Part shown: one piece after another, positions 27,434 to 35,649 of the stretch
Position numbering within the stretch: the first letter of the stretch is position 1
How the letters are laid out: every line of letters starts with the position of its first letter
Assembly: GCA_963805925.1 (NCBI GenBank)
Contig: CAWDWB010000004.1
Coordinates: 62,001 to 126,000, forward strand
DNA: 64,000 nucleotides
Direction: 5' to 3'
From: CAMPKL01 sp963805925
GTDB lineage: Bacteria > Acidobacteriota > Terriglobia > Bryobacterales > UBA6623
Made by a program: the position numbers and the translations under genes
Notes under the pieces: model-generated
Databases searched by the model: none
What the model saw: only the letters and a program-made list of their open reading frames with translations
Told to the model about the DNA's origin: nothing

Positions 27434-27494
27434 AATCTTCTAATTCAGTTGTAGCATGCGGTGTCAAGCGTTCCGCGCGGATGTGGTGGCGACC

Positions 27495-27500
27495 TATAAT
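27495..27500 (+). promoter_or_regulatory. Consensus -10 box before the TolB/TPR regulator
   Basis: A perfect TATAAT stands 37 bases before the ATG at 27538. The -35 region (around 27472) is poor, which suggests an activator or an alternative factor. Transcription would start near 27507. Confidence 0.45.
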
Positions 27501-27537
27501 GACAAGACCTGCCGGGCTGCCCGCCCGCAAGGAATCG

Positions 27538-29379
27538 ATGGCCCCCAAAATTGGTCTCCCCAGCGGCGTGACCGCCGATGACGTCCGGAGCCAGCTGGGC
27601 CGGATTCTGGACTCAGCGCTTTTTCAACGGTCGGAGAGACTGCGCCGATTTCTGCAATATTCGCTCCAAGAAGGGTTGGAAGGGCGGACGGACCAAATCA
27701 AGGAGTATTCAATTGGCCGCCAGGTATTCGACAAGCCCGAGGATTTCGACACGCGCAGCGATCCTGTCGTGCGCGTTGAGGCAGGAAGACTGCGGGCGAA
27801 GATCCGCGAGTACTATGCGACTGCAGGAGCGAACGATACTCTGTTCGTCGGGATCCGCGACCGCGGTTATTTGCCGCTAGTCCGCAAACGAAAGACAGAG
27901 AAAGCAGTCAGCGGCACACGCCAAGAGCCGAGCCAAGACTCGAAGCCTTGCATCGCCGTACTGCCGTTTCGTGACCTGAGTCCGAAGGGGAATCAAGAGC
28001 CCTTTTGTGCGGCGCTAACACAGGGTATTCTGCATGGCTTGATTCAGGAGTCGGGCCTTACGGTGATCGGCAGGACGCTATCCAGGCGCCTCCATGCAGA
28101 CTCCAACGATTTTCTTGCGACGGCTAGAGAGTTCGCAGTGGAACACATTGTCGAAGGCAGCGTGCAGCGTCAGGGTGACCAGGTGCGCATCTCGGTGGAG
28201 TTATCGGATACAGAAACGGGGCGCAGCCAGTGGGCCCATTCGATGGACCGCAACCTGGACAACATTCTCTTGCTACAGGAACAAGTCGCTAAGGAAGTTG
28301 TCGTGGGGCTGCGGCGCGTTTTGCTCTGCGGGGACGACCTGGAACCTTGTGAGGACGAAGCGGACGGCGTAGCGCTGTCGGAAGCGTACGCGCACTTCAT
28401 TCGGGGCAAACAGGCCTGGTCGTCGGGCGCGGTCAAGGACTTGAAGACCAGTATCGATTGCTTCGAGGAAGCGACAAAGGTGGATCAGACCTATGCGCCA
28501 GCGTGGGCGGGGCTGGCAGGCGGACGAATCGCCCTGGCGTTGACTCGCACGACTCCTCCGGGACCGCTGATGCGTGAGGCCAAGACGGCGGCGTGTCAGG
28601 CGATCGCCGCAGACAAGAACTTGGCAGAAGCGCACGCCGCAAAGGGCGTGGTCGAGGCATTGAGCGAGTTCGACTGGAAGTCGGCGGAAGCGTCATTCGA
28701 ATGCGCCCGAGCTCTTGACCCGAAGTTGCCGTTGATCGAACAGTGGCATGCATTGGCTATCTTGCTGCCTCACGGAAAGATTGCCGACGCGAGCAGGAAA
28801 ATCGGCCATGCGCAGAGAGCGGAGCCAACGTCAATCTTGCTGCACTATCACCGAGGCGTCCTACATTACCTGCAGGGCAACTATGAGGACGCGGCAACCA
28901 TCTTGGAAGTAGCCGTTGAATTGGAGCCGGAGTACGAGGCCGCGCATCTCGCCCTCGGCGATGCCTACCTTTTCCTGGGAAGGGAAGAAGAAGCCATGCA
29001 GCAGTATGCACGTGTGAAGGAGGTCGCCGTCGATTCCCCCTCAGGTTGGAAGTCGGCGGAGGCCTACGCACATGCAATCGCGGGCAGGACTTCTCAAGCG
29101 AAGCGTTTGCTTACGCGGCTAGTGCGTTCGGCTGGAACGGGATACTCCTGGCCCTACGAGGTGGCTATCGTCTATGCAGCCTTGGGAGAGGCCGACACGG
29201 CTTTCGAATGGTTGGAGAGGGCTCGCGAGGACGGCGTCCCCACGCTCACCTGGCTTCAATACGATCCCAAGTTTTCCGGATTACGGGATCACCCGAGGTT
29301 CGCTGAGCTGCTGAATCAACTTGGCATCGAAGGCCGCTCTGAAACTGGCCGCGTTATCGCTCAGACGACTCAGTCTTGA
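27538..29379 (+). CDS. TolB-like/TPR protein with conserved acidobacterial N-terminal domain
   Basis: Starting at MAPKIGLP (AAGGA site five bases upstream), 613 residues. Residues 15-95 form a conserved block (SERLRRFLQYSLQEGLEGR, KEYSIGRQVF, RSDPVVRVEAGRLRAKIREY) known from many acidobacterial proteins that carry TPRs. Residues about 135-260 resemble the TolB N-terminal-like domain seen in CadC-like and adenylate-cyclase-like proteins (IAVLPFRDLS, VEHIVEGSVQRQGDQVRISVEL). The rest is TPR repeats. No cyclase, kinase or signal peptide is seen. It is probably a cytoplasmic scaffold or regulator. It overlaps the CBS gene by 26 bp tail to tail. Confidence 0.85.
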   Translation: MAPKIGLPSGVTADDVRSQLGRILDSALFQRSERLRRFLQYSLQEGLEGRTDQIKEYSIGRQVFDKPEDFDTRSDPVVRVEAGRLRAKIREYYATAGANDTLFVGIRDRGYLPLVRKRKTEKAVSGTRQEPSQDSKPCIAVLPFRDLSPKGNQEPFCAALTQGILHGLIQESGLTVIGRTLSRRLHADSNDFLATAREFAVEHIVEGSVQRQGDQVRISVELSDTETGRSQWAHSMDRNLDNILLLQEQVAKEVVVGLRRVLLCGDDLEPCEDEADGVALSEAYAHFIRGKQAWSSGAVKDLKTSIDCFEEATKVDQTYAPAWAGLAGGRIALALTRTTPPGPLMREAKTAACQAIAADKNLAEAHAAKGVVEALSEFDWKSAEASFECARALDPKLPLIEQWHALAILLPHGKIADASRKIGHAQRAEPTSILLHYHRGVLHYLQGNYEDAATILEVAVELEPEYEAAHLALGDAYLFLGREEEAMQQYARVKEVAVDSPSGWKSAEAYAHAIAGRTSQAKRLLTRLVRSAGTGYSWPYEVAIVYAALGEADTAFEWLERAREDGVPTLTWLQYDPKFSGLRDHPRFAELLNQLGIEGRSETGRVIAQTTQS

Positions 29380-29764
29380 GTACCGAGTCGATTAGATCAT
29401 GAGCTGACGCGACAGCGGCGAGGCGGTTTGAGTCATCGAGGACGCCGACTCGGTAGATGTGGTGTCGTTTCATTAAGTGCAGAGCCGTCGCGACCGAGTC
29501 CGAGGAACGACAACACACGATGCCCAGCGTCATGATGTCCGAGACGCGCGCTGCGGACAAGGGTTCGCGCTGGGCAGCGGTGTGGTGCACAATATCGCCG
29601 GCAGACACCACGCCTACCGGACCGGTGGGACCGCCGACGGGCAGCCAGTTACTGCCATCCTCAGACATCCGCGAGGCGGCCTCTTGCACGGAAGCGGTCA
29701 TGGGAATGGGATGGGGACAGGGCTGCATGACGTTGGCAACTGTTTGTTCACTGTTGATGGGCAA
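29354..29764 (-). CDS. CBS-pair domain protein
   Basis: A 136-residue stand-alone protein with two CBS motifs (about residues 5-62 and 72-132). Conserved pieces are VANVMQPCPHPIPMTASVQEAA, broken near residue 25, GVVSAGDIVHH, VSDIMTLGIVCCRSSDSVATAL and the AVASAHDLIDS end. Such Bateman modules bind adenosyl nucleotides and sense energy state. It diverges from the ECF-like gene across a region with TACGTA repeats. The tail overlaps the 3' end of the facing gene. Confidence 0.85.
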   Translation of the reverse strand: MPINSEQTVANVMQPCPHPIPMTASVQEAASRMSEDGSNWLPVGGPTGPVGVVSAGDIVHHTAAQREPLSAARVSDIMTLGIVCCRSSDSVATALHLMKRHHIYRVGVLDDSNRLAAVASAHDLIDSVLKTESSER

Positions 29765-29837
29765 AATGGATACCCCTGCTCACTAGATCGCGAGGGCACG
29801 GCCAGCGTTGCGGCAAAGAGCGAATGATGCCCTGAGG

Positions 29838-29921
29838 CCTACGTTACTTACGTAGGTGTTACGTAGCAGGTTGCCGCAAGATACTCCCATCCGGATGCGC
29901 TCTAACCGTAAGGTTTACGTA
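29838..29921. promoter_or_regulatory. TACGTA repeats and inverted repeat in a divergent control region
   Basis: CCTACGT (29838-29844) and ACGTAGG (29850-29856) form an inverted repeat around five bases. The palindrome TACGTA occurs at 29849-29854, 29860-29865 (11 bp apart, one helical turn) and 29916-29921, directly before the ATG at 29923. Regular spacing between two start codons suggests operator sites. Confidence 0.45.
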
Positions 29922-29922
29922 T

Positions 29923-30429
29923 ATGGAAGTATCCCCCCACCAACAAGGTGCAGCAATCGCACCCACGACGGCAATGACTCGCAATGACTTCGCGGCGGCC
30001 TACAAGAAAGGCTGGACGAAGACAGTTCGATTTCTCGTCTCCAAAGGGATAAATCGCGACACGGCCGTGGAAATCGCCCAAGATGCCTGGGGCAAGGGAT
30101 GGCTGCGAAGGGACTCGTTGCTGAAGCCTTCGGCTGTTATCCCCTGGGTCAACAGTATCGCCTTCAACATTTTTCGCAGCCGCATTCGACATCAACCCGT
30201 GGACGCAGATGTGCCCGAACAACCGGTGCGACCAGTGACAACGCCTGAAACAACCGATGTCGTGACGGTGTTGGAATCGTGCGACGCGGAAGAACGAGAG
30301 TTGTTGGCCGCAACGGCGGAAGGCTACACCAGCCACGACCTGGCGCGCATCAAAGGCTGCAAACCCTCGACGATTCGAGTCCGATTAATGCGTTTGAGGC
30401 GTCGTCTTGAGCCGAGGCTTCGGGCTTAG
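29923..30429 (+). CDS. Sigma-70-like (ECF-type) regulator
   Basis: A 168-residue protein with an ECF-like layout. Region 2 at about residues 25-85 is recognisable from the alternation AAYKKGW ... DTAVEIAQDAWGKGW ... WVNSIAFNIFRSRIR. Region 4-like helix-turn-helix lies at 125-165 (LAATAEGYTSHDLARIKGC, PSTIRVRLMRLRRRL). It has no adjacent anti-sigma gene. The start at 29923 has TAAGG nine bases before; ATG at 29974 is the alternative and would free the nearest TACGTA element. It may control the following stress and membrane genes. Confidence 0.75.
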   Translation: MEVSPHQQGAAIAPTTAMTRNDFAAAYKKGWTKTVRFLVSKGINRDTAVEIAQDAWGKGWLRRDSLLKPSAVIPWVNSIAFNIFRSRIRHQPVDADVPEQPVRPVTTPETTDVVTVLESCDAEERELLAATAEGYTSHDLARIKGCKPSTIRVRLMRLRRRLEPRLRA

Positions 30430-30487
30430 AGCTCAGAACGACAAAGGCAAGGGCTTGCCTGGCAGCCGCTCTCGATCTTTGGCGCTG

Positions 30488-30545
30488 CTATTCATAGCGT
30501 AGAACGACGACCGGGTCGAGGTTCGCAGCGCGGGCGAAATCGTTA
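30488..30545 (-). pseudogene. C-terminal remnant of an ABC transporter permease (MacB/ADOP type)
   Basis: The minus strand reads DFARAANLDPVVVLRYE then a stop at 30490-30488. The ending R-A-x-x-x-D-P-x-x-x-L-R-Y-E is the usual tail of MacB/FtsX-like permeases that are abundant in acidobacteria. Only about 18 codons are left, and no permease body lies upstream on this strand. It marks a past deletion or rearrangement. The evidence is a short but distinctive motif. Confidence 0.4.
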
Positions 30546-30620
30546 CGGTCCTGATTGCGTTTTTTGGCACGGCGTAACACATGTGGGCATGCGCCCTTCT
30601 ACTAAATAGGAGACAACGCG

Positions 30621-30947
30621 ATGCTTACCTACGAAAACAAACAGAATGAAGATGCCACGGTACCGATAGGCAAACCGAATGGCGCAGAGAGAGTGGAACA
30701 GTACCGCGAGAAGACAGTGGATGCTCTGCATACCGGCGCGGATACGGCTCGGGTCATGGCGAGACGGGCAAGCAAGGTCGTGCGCCGGACTGGAGACAAA
30801 CTGGACGACGCGGCCGACTACGTAGAGAGCTACGACGTCTCGCAGGCGCCGAGTGACATGGGCCGCTGGCTGAAGAACCATCCGGGGCCGATCCTAGCGG
30901 CGGCTGCGGTCGCAGGATTCTTTTTCGCTCGGTCGTTGAGACGCTAA
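30621..30947 (+). CDS. ElaB/YqjD/DUF883-like membrane-anchored protein
   Basis: A 108-residue protein with a long charged amphipathic N-terminal half and a single C-terminal membrane segment (NHPGPILAAAAVAGFFFARS, followed by LRR). This design matches the ElaB/YqjD/DUF883 group of inner-membrane stress proteins that can bind ribosomes or sit at the pole. A good AGGAGA site lies upstream. It precedes a BrkB gene by about 40 bp. Confidence 0.78.
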   Translation: MLTYENKQNEDATVPIGKPNGAERVEQYREKTVDALHTGADTARVMARRASKVVRRTGDKLDDAADYVESYDVSQAPSDMGRWLKNHPGPILAAAAVAGFFFARSLRR

Positions 30948-30989
30948 AGACTCGCCAAATGCCGGCCGCTGAGACTACTCTGGGTCCGG

Positions 30990-31883
30990 ATGGCATTTGA
31001 CTTTGTCAGCGAGGTCGTGGAGAAGTATCGTCACGACGACTGTCCGATGATGGCCGCCGGATTGGCGTTTTACGCGGTCTTCTCCATTCCGCCTTTGCTC
31101 TTCGTGCTGGTCCATGGCGCGGGAACCCTGCTTGGCGCCAGACTGGCCCAGCAGGGATTCGCCACCCAGACGGGACGATTGCTCGGCCCGGCCGCGGCGG
31201 AGCAATTCTCGGCGATGCTGCAGAACGCGACGGCGAGAACCACGGGAGAGGGTTCGGCGCTATTGATCAGTCTCGCCGCGCTGCTGTTCGCGGCCACGGG
31301 CGCTTTCGTGCAACTGCAGTCGGCGTTGAACCGCGTGTGGCGAGTGGAGCCCCATGCCGACCGGCCCTTCGTGATCGCTTACCTGGCGAGACGCATTGCC
31401 TCCGTCGGGATGATGGCGTTTCTGGGGATTTTCTTGCTCGCCTCGTTGGGCCTATCGACGGTGCTGGCGGCCGCGGGCGAGCTACTGCTGGGCGGCATGA
31501 TGGAAAGCACGCTGCAGGTGCTCGATTTGGTTTTCAATGCGGCGGTGTTTACCGTTTTGTTCGCGGCGATGTTCCGTTGGATTCCGGATGCGAAGATTCT
31601 GTGGCGCGACGTCTGGGTCGGGGCGGCGGTCACGACGCTGCTGTTCATGGCGGCGAAATACGGAGCGGCGATGTATTTGGGCCGCGGCGCGGCGGGAGAG
31701 CCATTTCCGGCACGCGGCTCGCTGACTATTTTCATGCTTTGGGTTTATTTCGCGGCGGCAGCGCTATTGTTGGGTGCGGAGTTCACCTACGTTTGGGTGC
31801 AACGGCGGGGGCGTACGATTGAGCCCGAAGACGGCGCAATCAGCCTATCGCTGTTGAGTGCAGACCCCGGCACAGAAGAATAG
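30990..31883 (+). CDS. YihY/BrkB-family membrane protein
   Basis: A 297-residue inner-membrane protein with six hydrophobic segments. The family motifs are present: DDCPMMAAGLAFYAVFSIPP near the start, ATGAFVQLQSALNRVWRV at about residues 95-112 and the LTIFMLWVYFAAAALLLGAEF end. Family members were once called RNase BN in error; their role is unknown, possibly transport or lipid export. It follows the ElaB-like gene on the same strand, and the VIT1 gene follows 40 bp later. Confidence 0.92.
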   Translation: MAFDFVSEVVEKYRHDDCPMMAAGLAFYAVFSIPPLLFVLVHGAGTLLGARLAQQGFATQTGRLLGPAAAEQFSAMLQNATARTTGEGSALLISLAALLFAATGAFVQLQSALNRVWRVEPHADRPFVIAYLARRIASVGMMAFLGIFLLASLGLSTVLAAAGELLLGGMMESTLQVLDLVFNAAVFTVLFAAMFRWIPDAKILWRDVWVGAAVTTLLFMAAKYGAAMYLGRGAAGEPFPARGSLTIFMLWVYFAAAALLLGAEFTYVWVQRRGRTIEPEDGAISLSLLSADPGTEE

Positions 31884-31923
31884 ATAAAAGAGCGTATGCT
31901 CCGGTTGGGAGCCAGTCGCGAGT

Positions 31924-32619
31924 ATGTCAAGCCGTCACAAAGAACTTCATCGGACACAACGAATTGGATGGTTGCGAGCAGCCGTGCTGGGCGCAAATGA
32001 CGGCATTGTGTCGACGGCCAGTCTGGTAGTGGGCGTTGCGGCGGCGCATGCAATCCGGGCGGATGTACTCATCGCTGGGGTGGCGGGGCTAGTTGCCGGG
32101 GCAATGTCGATGGCTGCGGGCGAGTATGTGTCAGTTAGCTCTCAGTCGGACACGGAACAGGCGGACCTGGAGCGGGAACGCGGGGAGTTGGCTGCTGACA
32201 GGCCCTTCGAGACGCGGGAACTGGCGGGGATCTACGTGAAGCGCGGCTTGGACAAGGAGTTGGCGATGGAAGTCGCTAAGCAGTTGATGGAGCGCGATGC
32301 CTTGGGCGCCCATGCGCGGGATGAGTTGGGAATTTCGGAGACCGTGACGGCGCGTCCGGTGCAGGCGGCAATGGCTTCGGCGGCAACGTTCGCGGTCGGC
32401 GCGGCAATGCCGCTGCTGGCGGTAGTCGTTGCTCCCACGTCGCTGATGGTCGCGATTGTGTCGGGCACGTCGCTCGCATTTTTAGCGGCGTTGGGGGCAT
32501 TGGCAGCGCAGGCCGGCGGAGCTCCGGTGTTGGCTGGGGCAGCGCGGGTGACGTTCTGGGGCGCACTGGCGATGGCGATTACGGCAGGGGTAGGCGCGCT
32601 GTTTGGGACAGTCGTTTAG
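31924..32619 (+). CDS. VIT1/CCC1-family transporter
   Basis: A 231-residue protein of the vacuolar iron transporter family. The opening LRAAVLGANDGIVSTASLVVGVAAA and GAMSMAAGEYVSVSSQ are the typical substrate-path motifs in the first two membrane segments. A cytoplasmic Glu-rich part (about 78-130) would bind Fe2+ or Mn2+. Three more membrane segments follow. It probably exports or sequesters iron or manganese. It ends at a perfect hairpin. Confidence 0.93.
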   Translation: MSSRHKELHRTQRIGWLRAAVLGANDGIVSTASLVVGVAAAHAIRADVLIAGVAGLVAGAMSMAAGEYVSVSSQSDTEQADLERERGELAADRPFETRELAGIYVKRGLDKELAMEVAKQLMERDALGAHARDELGISETVTARPVQAAMASAATFAVGAAMPLLAVVVAPTSLMVAIVSGTSLAFLAALGALAAQAGGAPVLAGAARVTFWGALAMAITAGVGALFGTVV

Positions 32620-32622
32620 ACG

Positions 32623-32644
32623 GTAAGCGGCGGGCGCCGCTTAC
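32623..32644. terminator. Hairpin between convergent VIT1 and small membrane protein genes
   Basis: GTAAGCGGCG (32623-32632) and CGCCGCTTAC (32635-32644) pair perfectly around two bases; in practice the inner pairs open to form the loop. There is no T-tract. Confidence 0.6.
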
Positions 32645-32662
32645 GCGACACCCGCCCTGGCC

Positions 32663-32950
32663 TTAAACTCCGTGGGAGAGTGGCCGGTCGGCGCCCCTCG
32701 GGGTGAGTCCGTGGAAGCTTCGCGTGGAAGCATCCGGCAGAATCGACAACATCTCGGAGTGTTCCTCAAGGGCCCAAAGGCCATTAACGATGAGGCCGAA
32801 CAAGCCGGCCGTCGCCGTCGCCATGAGGGATAAACCATCGAGCGTTGAAATGCCTCGAGTGGTGAGGACTAGCCACATCGACATCGCCGCGAAGAAAAAG
32901 GCTGTCGAAGCGCATACGGCATAGAACAGTCTGCGAATCATGTCGTGCAT
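32663..32950 (-). CDS. Small two-segment membrane protein
   Basis: A 95-residue protein with two membrane segments (about residues 9-28 and 38-62) and a polar C-terminal tail. A perfect ribosome site (AGGAGGTG, spacing about 7) supports the ATG at 32950. No family is recognised. It faces VIT1 across a hairpin and lies among other envelope-stress genes. Confidence 0.65.
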   Translation of the reverse strand: MHDMIRRLFYAVCASTAFFFAAMSMWLVLTTRGISTLDGLSLMATATAGLFGLIVNGLWALEEHSEMLSILPDASTRSFHGLTPRGADRPLSHGV

Positions 32951-33046
32951 CTTCTTTCACCTCCTATCTATGGTTTTGTCAAAGCGGCGGAATTCCTCCG
33001 CCTGAATAGTTAGACGTGGGAAATGAGCGGACGGTTTGGCCAAGAC

Positions 33047-34810
33047 CTACTCGGCGATGTGGAAGTTCAGTCCCTCGCGGAAGACGAGCAGGTTGTCGGC
33101 TTCGTTGCTTTCGCGGACGTCGTTAAAGGGATCGACGACGATTTGGAATTCGAGCGAGGCTGCGTGTGGCGGAACGGGAGCGGAGAGGGTCTGCGGTACG
33201 CCGTTCACTACGCCGGACACTTCGAACTGGCGGACGACCACGCCCCCGGAGACGAGTTGAATCGTGGCCCGCGAAACAGTTCCGTTGCCGGAATTAAGTA
33301 CCTGGAAAAACATCGTCTCATCCTCGAAGAAGAGATTCGACAGGGTGAGGTTGGCGTCGCGGACCACGGGCGCGGCGAGCGGATAGAGCCGAATCTCGCC
33401 AGAGTCGCCGGTCGCTGCACCGGCATGGCCGGCGCGGCTGCGGTCTTGGCGGAAGCCATGCAGGTGGACGGGCGCGCCGAAGACGGAGACGAGTTCCTGG
33501 ATGCTGCCAGCAGCGGCGTAGAAACCGGAGAACTCCCATTCGGCGGAGTCTTCGTCGGTGAAGAAGAGCTGGAAGGGCGCCTTGTCGACGGTGGGGTCGG
33601 TGAGCGGGGTGCCTTGCTTGAGCAGGTTGCGGGCGACGCTGTAGCTGACGTCGTGGAAGACGCCGGAAACACGCACGGAAGCGAATGCGACGCCGTTGGA
33701 CTGGGCGAGTTCGAGGATCTGCTGGTGGATCGGCACGTCAGGCACAACATCGGCGGTGATCAATGAGGCGGGGTTGCCGGCCCCAACGCCCACATAGGGG
33801 ATCGGCTCATCGCTGAGCGTGCGGACGGTCGGCGGAAAGAGCGGGTCGGACCAGACGAGTTCGGGTGCGCCAGCGCTTCCGTTGACGATGACTTCTCCGT
33901 TGCGGGCGTCGAGCGCGGTGGTGCCGACGCCGCCGAGTTCCCACGAAGAGGAGACAGAGGAAAGATCGGCGAAGACGTCTTCCGTGAAGGTCACATCCCA
34001 GAGGTCGCCGCCGAGCAGATCGAGGACGGAGTTGTAGACGAAGGCCTGGCCGTAGGCGCCACAGGCAAGCGCGGGGGCTCCGGTCGGCGTGAGCGCCACG
34101 GTGACGGCGTTGGACGCGATGCCGCCGGCCGTGACGGTGAGTTCAGGGTTATCTAGGTTGGCGACTTCTGCGGGTACGACAATGTGCAGTTCATCGACGC
34201 CGGGGAAGAGTTCAGAGGCGCCTGCGAATTCGATGGACGCGGGGATGCCGTCGAGCGTCGCTTCGATGGTTCCTGGACCGGCGAAGCGTAGGCCCGAGGC
34301 GTAGACCGTCAGACGCGTGCGCTTGTCGCAGCCGGGCAGTTGCCAGGTTTGCGTTCCGAAGGGCGAGCCGGCGTAGGTTGCGGCGTTCAGAATGGCGCCG
34401 GGGCCTGTGCCAGAGCTGTCGAGCGAGAACACGCCTGGCGCGACCTCGGCTACTTCCACCGAGCCGGTCGCGACAGTAACGGCGTCGAGAAGCACTTCAA
34501 CATCGGCCAGACCCGCAGTAACCGGGCGCGGGACGACGAAGTTGATCTGCCAGGTGGAGACGTAGGCGAGTTGCGCGGGGTATCCGTTGACGCGGAGGAC
34601 GACGCCGGCGAGTTCGGTCGGCAGCCGTCCACTGGCGGCGACGGCTCCGGCGGCGGTTTCGTTGGCGAGGTCGACGCCAAAGGCGACAGCAACGGAATCA
34701 GGAGCAACCGTGGCGGTGTACGAGGGCGCGGAGAGAACGACAAGCTGTTGGGCCGATGCGAGAGAGGTAAGAAGCAGGGCGCTTAGGACAACGGTGAGGC
34801 GAGGGCGCAT
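33047..34810 (-). CDS. Secreted modular protein: Solibacter-type repeats, acetolactate-decarboxylase-like domain, CARDB
   Basis: A 587-residue exported protein. A signal peptide (1-20) is followed by two Solibacter-type (TIGR03437-like) beta modules (about 22-240; PAQLAYVSTWQINFVVP, VAPGVFSLDSSGTGPGAILN). Residues about 253-478 resemble alpha-acetolactate decarboxylase (BudA): GVGTTALDARNGEVIV, VRVSGVFHDV and the metal site His449-x-His451-x10-His462 (VHLHGFRQDRSRAGHA). Residues about 482-578 look like a CARDB adhesion domain. Metal ligands, Glu306 and Arg380 equivalents are present, but a C-terminal catalytic Glu is not evident. Unlike cytoplasmic BudA it must work outside the membrane. Confidence 0.85.
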   Translation of the reverse strand: MRPRLTVVLSALLLTSLASAQQLVVLSAPSYTATVAPDSVAVAFGVDLANETAAGAVAASGRLPTELAGVVLRVNGYPAQLAYVSTWQINFVVPRPVTAGLADVEVLLDAVTVATGSVEVAEVAPGVFSLDSSGTGPGAILNAATYAGSPFGTQTWQLPGCDKRTRLTVYASGLRFAGPGTIEATLDGIPASIEFAGASELFPGVDELHIVVPAEVANLDNPELTVTAGGIASNAVTVALTPTGAPALACGAYGQAFVYNSVLDLLGGDLWDVTFTEDVFADLSSVSSSWELGGVGTTALDARNGEVIVNGSAGAPELVWSDPLFPPTVRTLSDEPIPYVGVGAGNPASLITADVVPDVPIHQQILELAQSNGVAFASVRVSGVFHDVSYSVARNLLKQGTPLTDPTVDKAPFQLFFTDEDSAEWEFSGFYAAAGSIQELVSVFGAPVHLHGFRQDRSRAGHAGAATGDSGEIRLYPLAAPVVRDANLTLSNLFFEDETMFFQVLNSGNGTVSRATIQLVSGGVVVRQFEVSGVVNGVPQTLSAPVPPHAASLEFQIVVDPFNDVRESNEADNLLVFREGLNFHIAE

Positions 34811-34916
34811 CGGAGTGTTCTATTGTTGCAGAGGCTCACTAGGCGGAGTGCCTGCCGTGTATCCGACTGCGACGAAGAACCACGGACTCGCGAGCTCCTT
34901 CAAGAAGCTGAAAGAA

Positions 34917-35645
34917 TCATTCACAAGCAGCGTTTCGATCAGGTCTCGGACTCAGTCCGTCGCCGGACACAACAACCATATGCACATCAGAGGCCAGTCG
35001 TTCTACAACGTCTTCCCCTAGAAGCACCCAGCGATTTACTGTCCCTGCTGGGATCAGTTCCCCAATCGCCTTCGAAATGTTTACGTCGAACGTTTCGATT
35101 TCACCCTCGCCTCGATCTACTCGCCAGGGAAGCATGTAGTAACTCGATGAATACGAACGGGCAACCCACGTCGTACCGTCTTCGAAGCGAATCGTCACAA
35201 CTACTGAGCGATCATTGTCGAGAAATATTCCTCGGAGATGAGATAAGAACAGCCTGTCTACTAGGTCGCGGTTTCGGAACTTCGCCTGAAATACGGATTT
35301 ACAGTCGGGTTTGACAGCTAACCCTAAGCGCCGTGCCGCCCACTCGGCGTTGCGGTCGAGCCACATCTGCGGGAACCGGCTACGGAAAGTATCGGCTTCG
35401 TCAACGGGTCTAGTCTGAAGCGCTGTTACGAGTACCGCCTCTCTTCGAGGGTCCAGTTCGCGGCCCTCCAAGAGCAGCTGACCGCCGCTGCGTGAGTAGC
35501 TGAGCGACGATTCAGCTGATGATTCTAGCCCGGCCCAGGTCGAATCAATCGTAATCTCGCGGATGACCGGCCGTTGGGCTTGGCAGTGCGGCAGCAGCAA
35601 AGAACCGACACCCAACGCCAACAGGAAGCGTCCCGTTTGCTCCAT
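34917..35645 (-). CDS. Exported protein of unknown function
   Basis: About 242 residues with an N-terminal signal (cut near HCQA). The ORF also offers GTG at 35648; ATG at 35645 lies directly after AAGGTG. No domain is recognised. The C-terminal half includes FEDGTTWVARSYSS and a W-V-L-L-G-E-D segment. It starts four to five bases beyond the stop of the aldo/keto reductase gene, so both should be cotranscribed. Confidence 0.6.
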   Translation of the reverse strand: MEQTGRFLLALGVGSLLLPHCQAQRPVIREITIDSTWAGLESSAESSLSYSRSGGQLLLEGRELDPRREAVLVTALQTRPVDEADTFRSRFPQMWLDRNAEWAARRLGLAVKPDCKSVFQAKFRNRDLVDRLFLSHLRGIFLDNDRSVVVTIRFEDGTTWVARSYSSSYYMLPWRVDRGEGEIETFDVNISKAIGELIPAGTVNRWVLLGEDVVERLASDVHMVVVSGDGLSPRPDRNAACE

Positions 35646-35649
35646 CACC

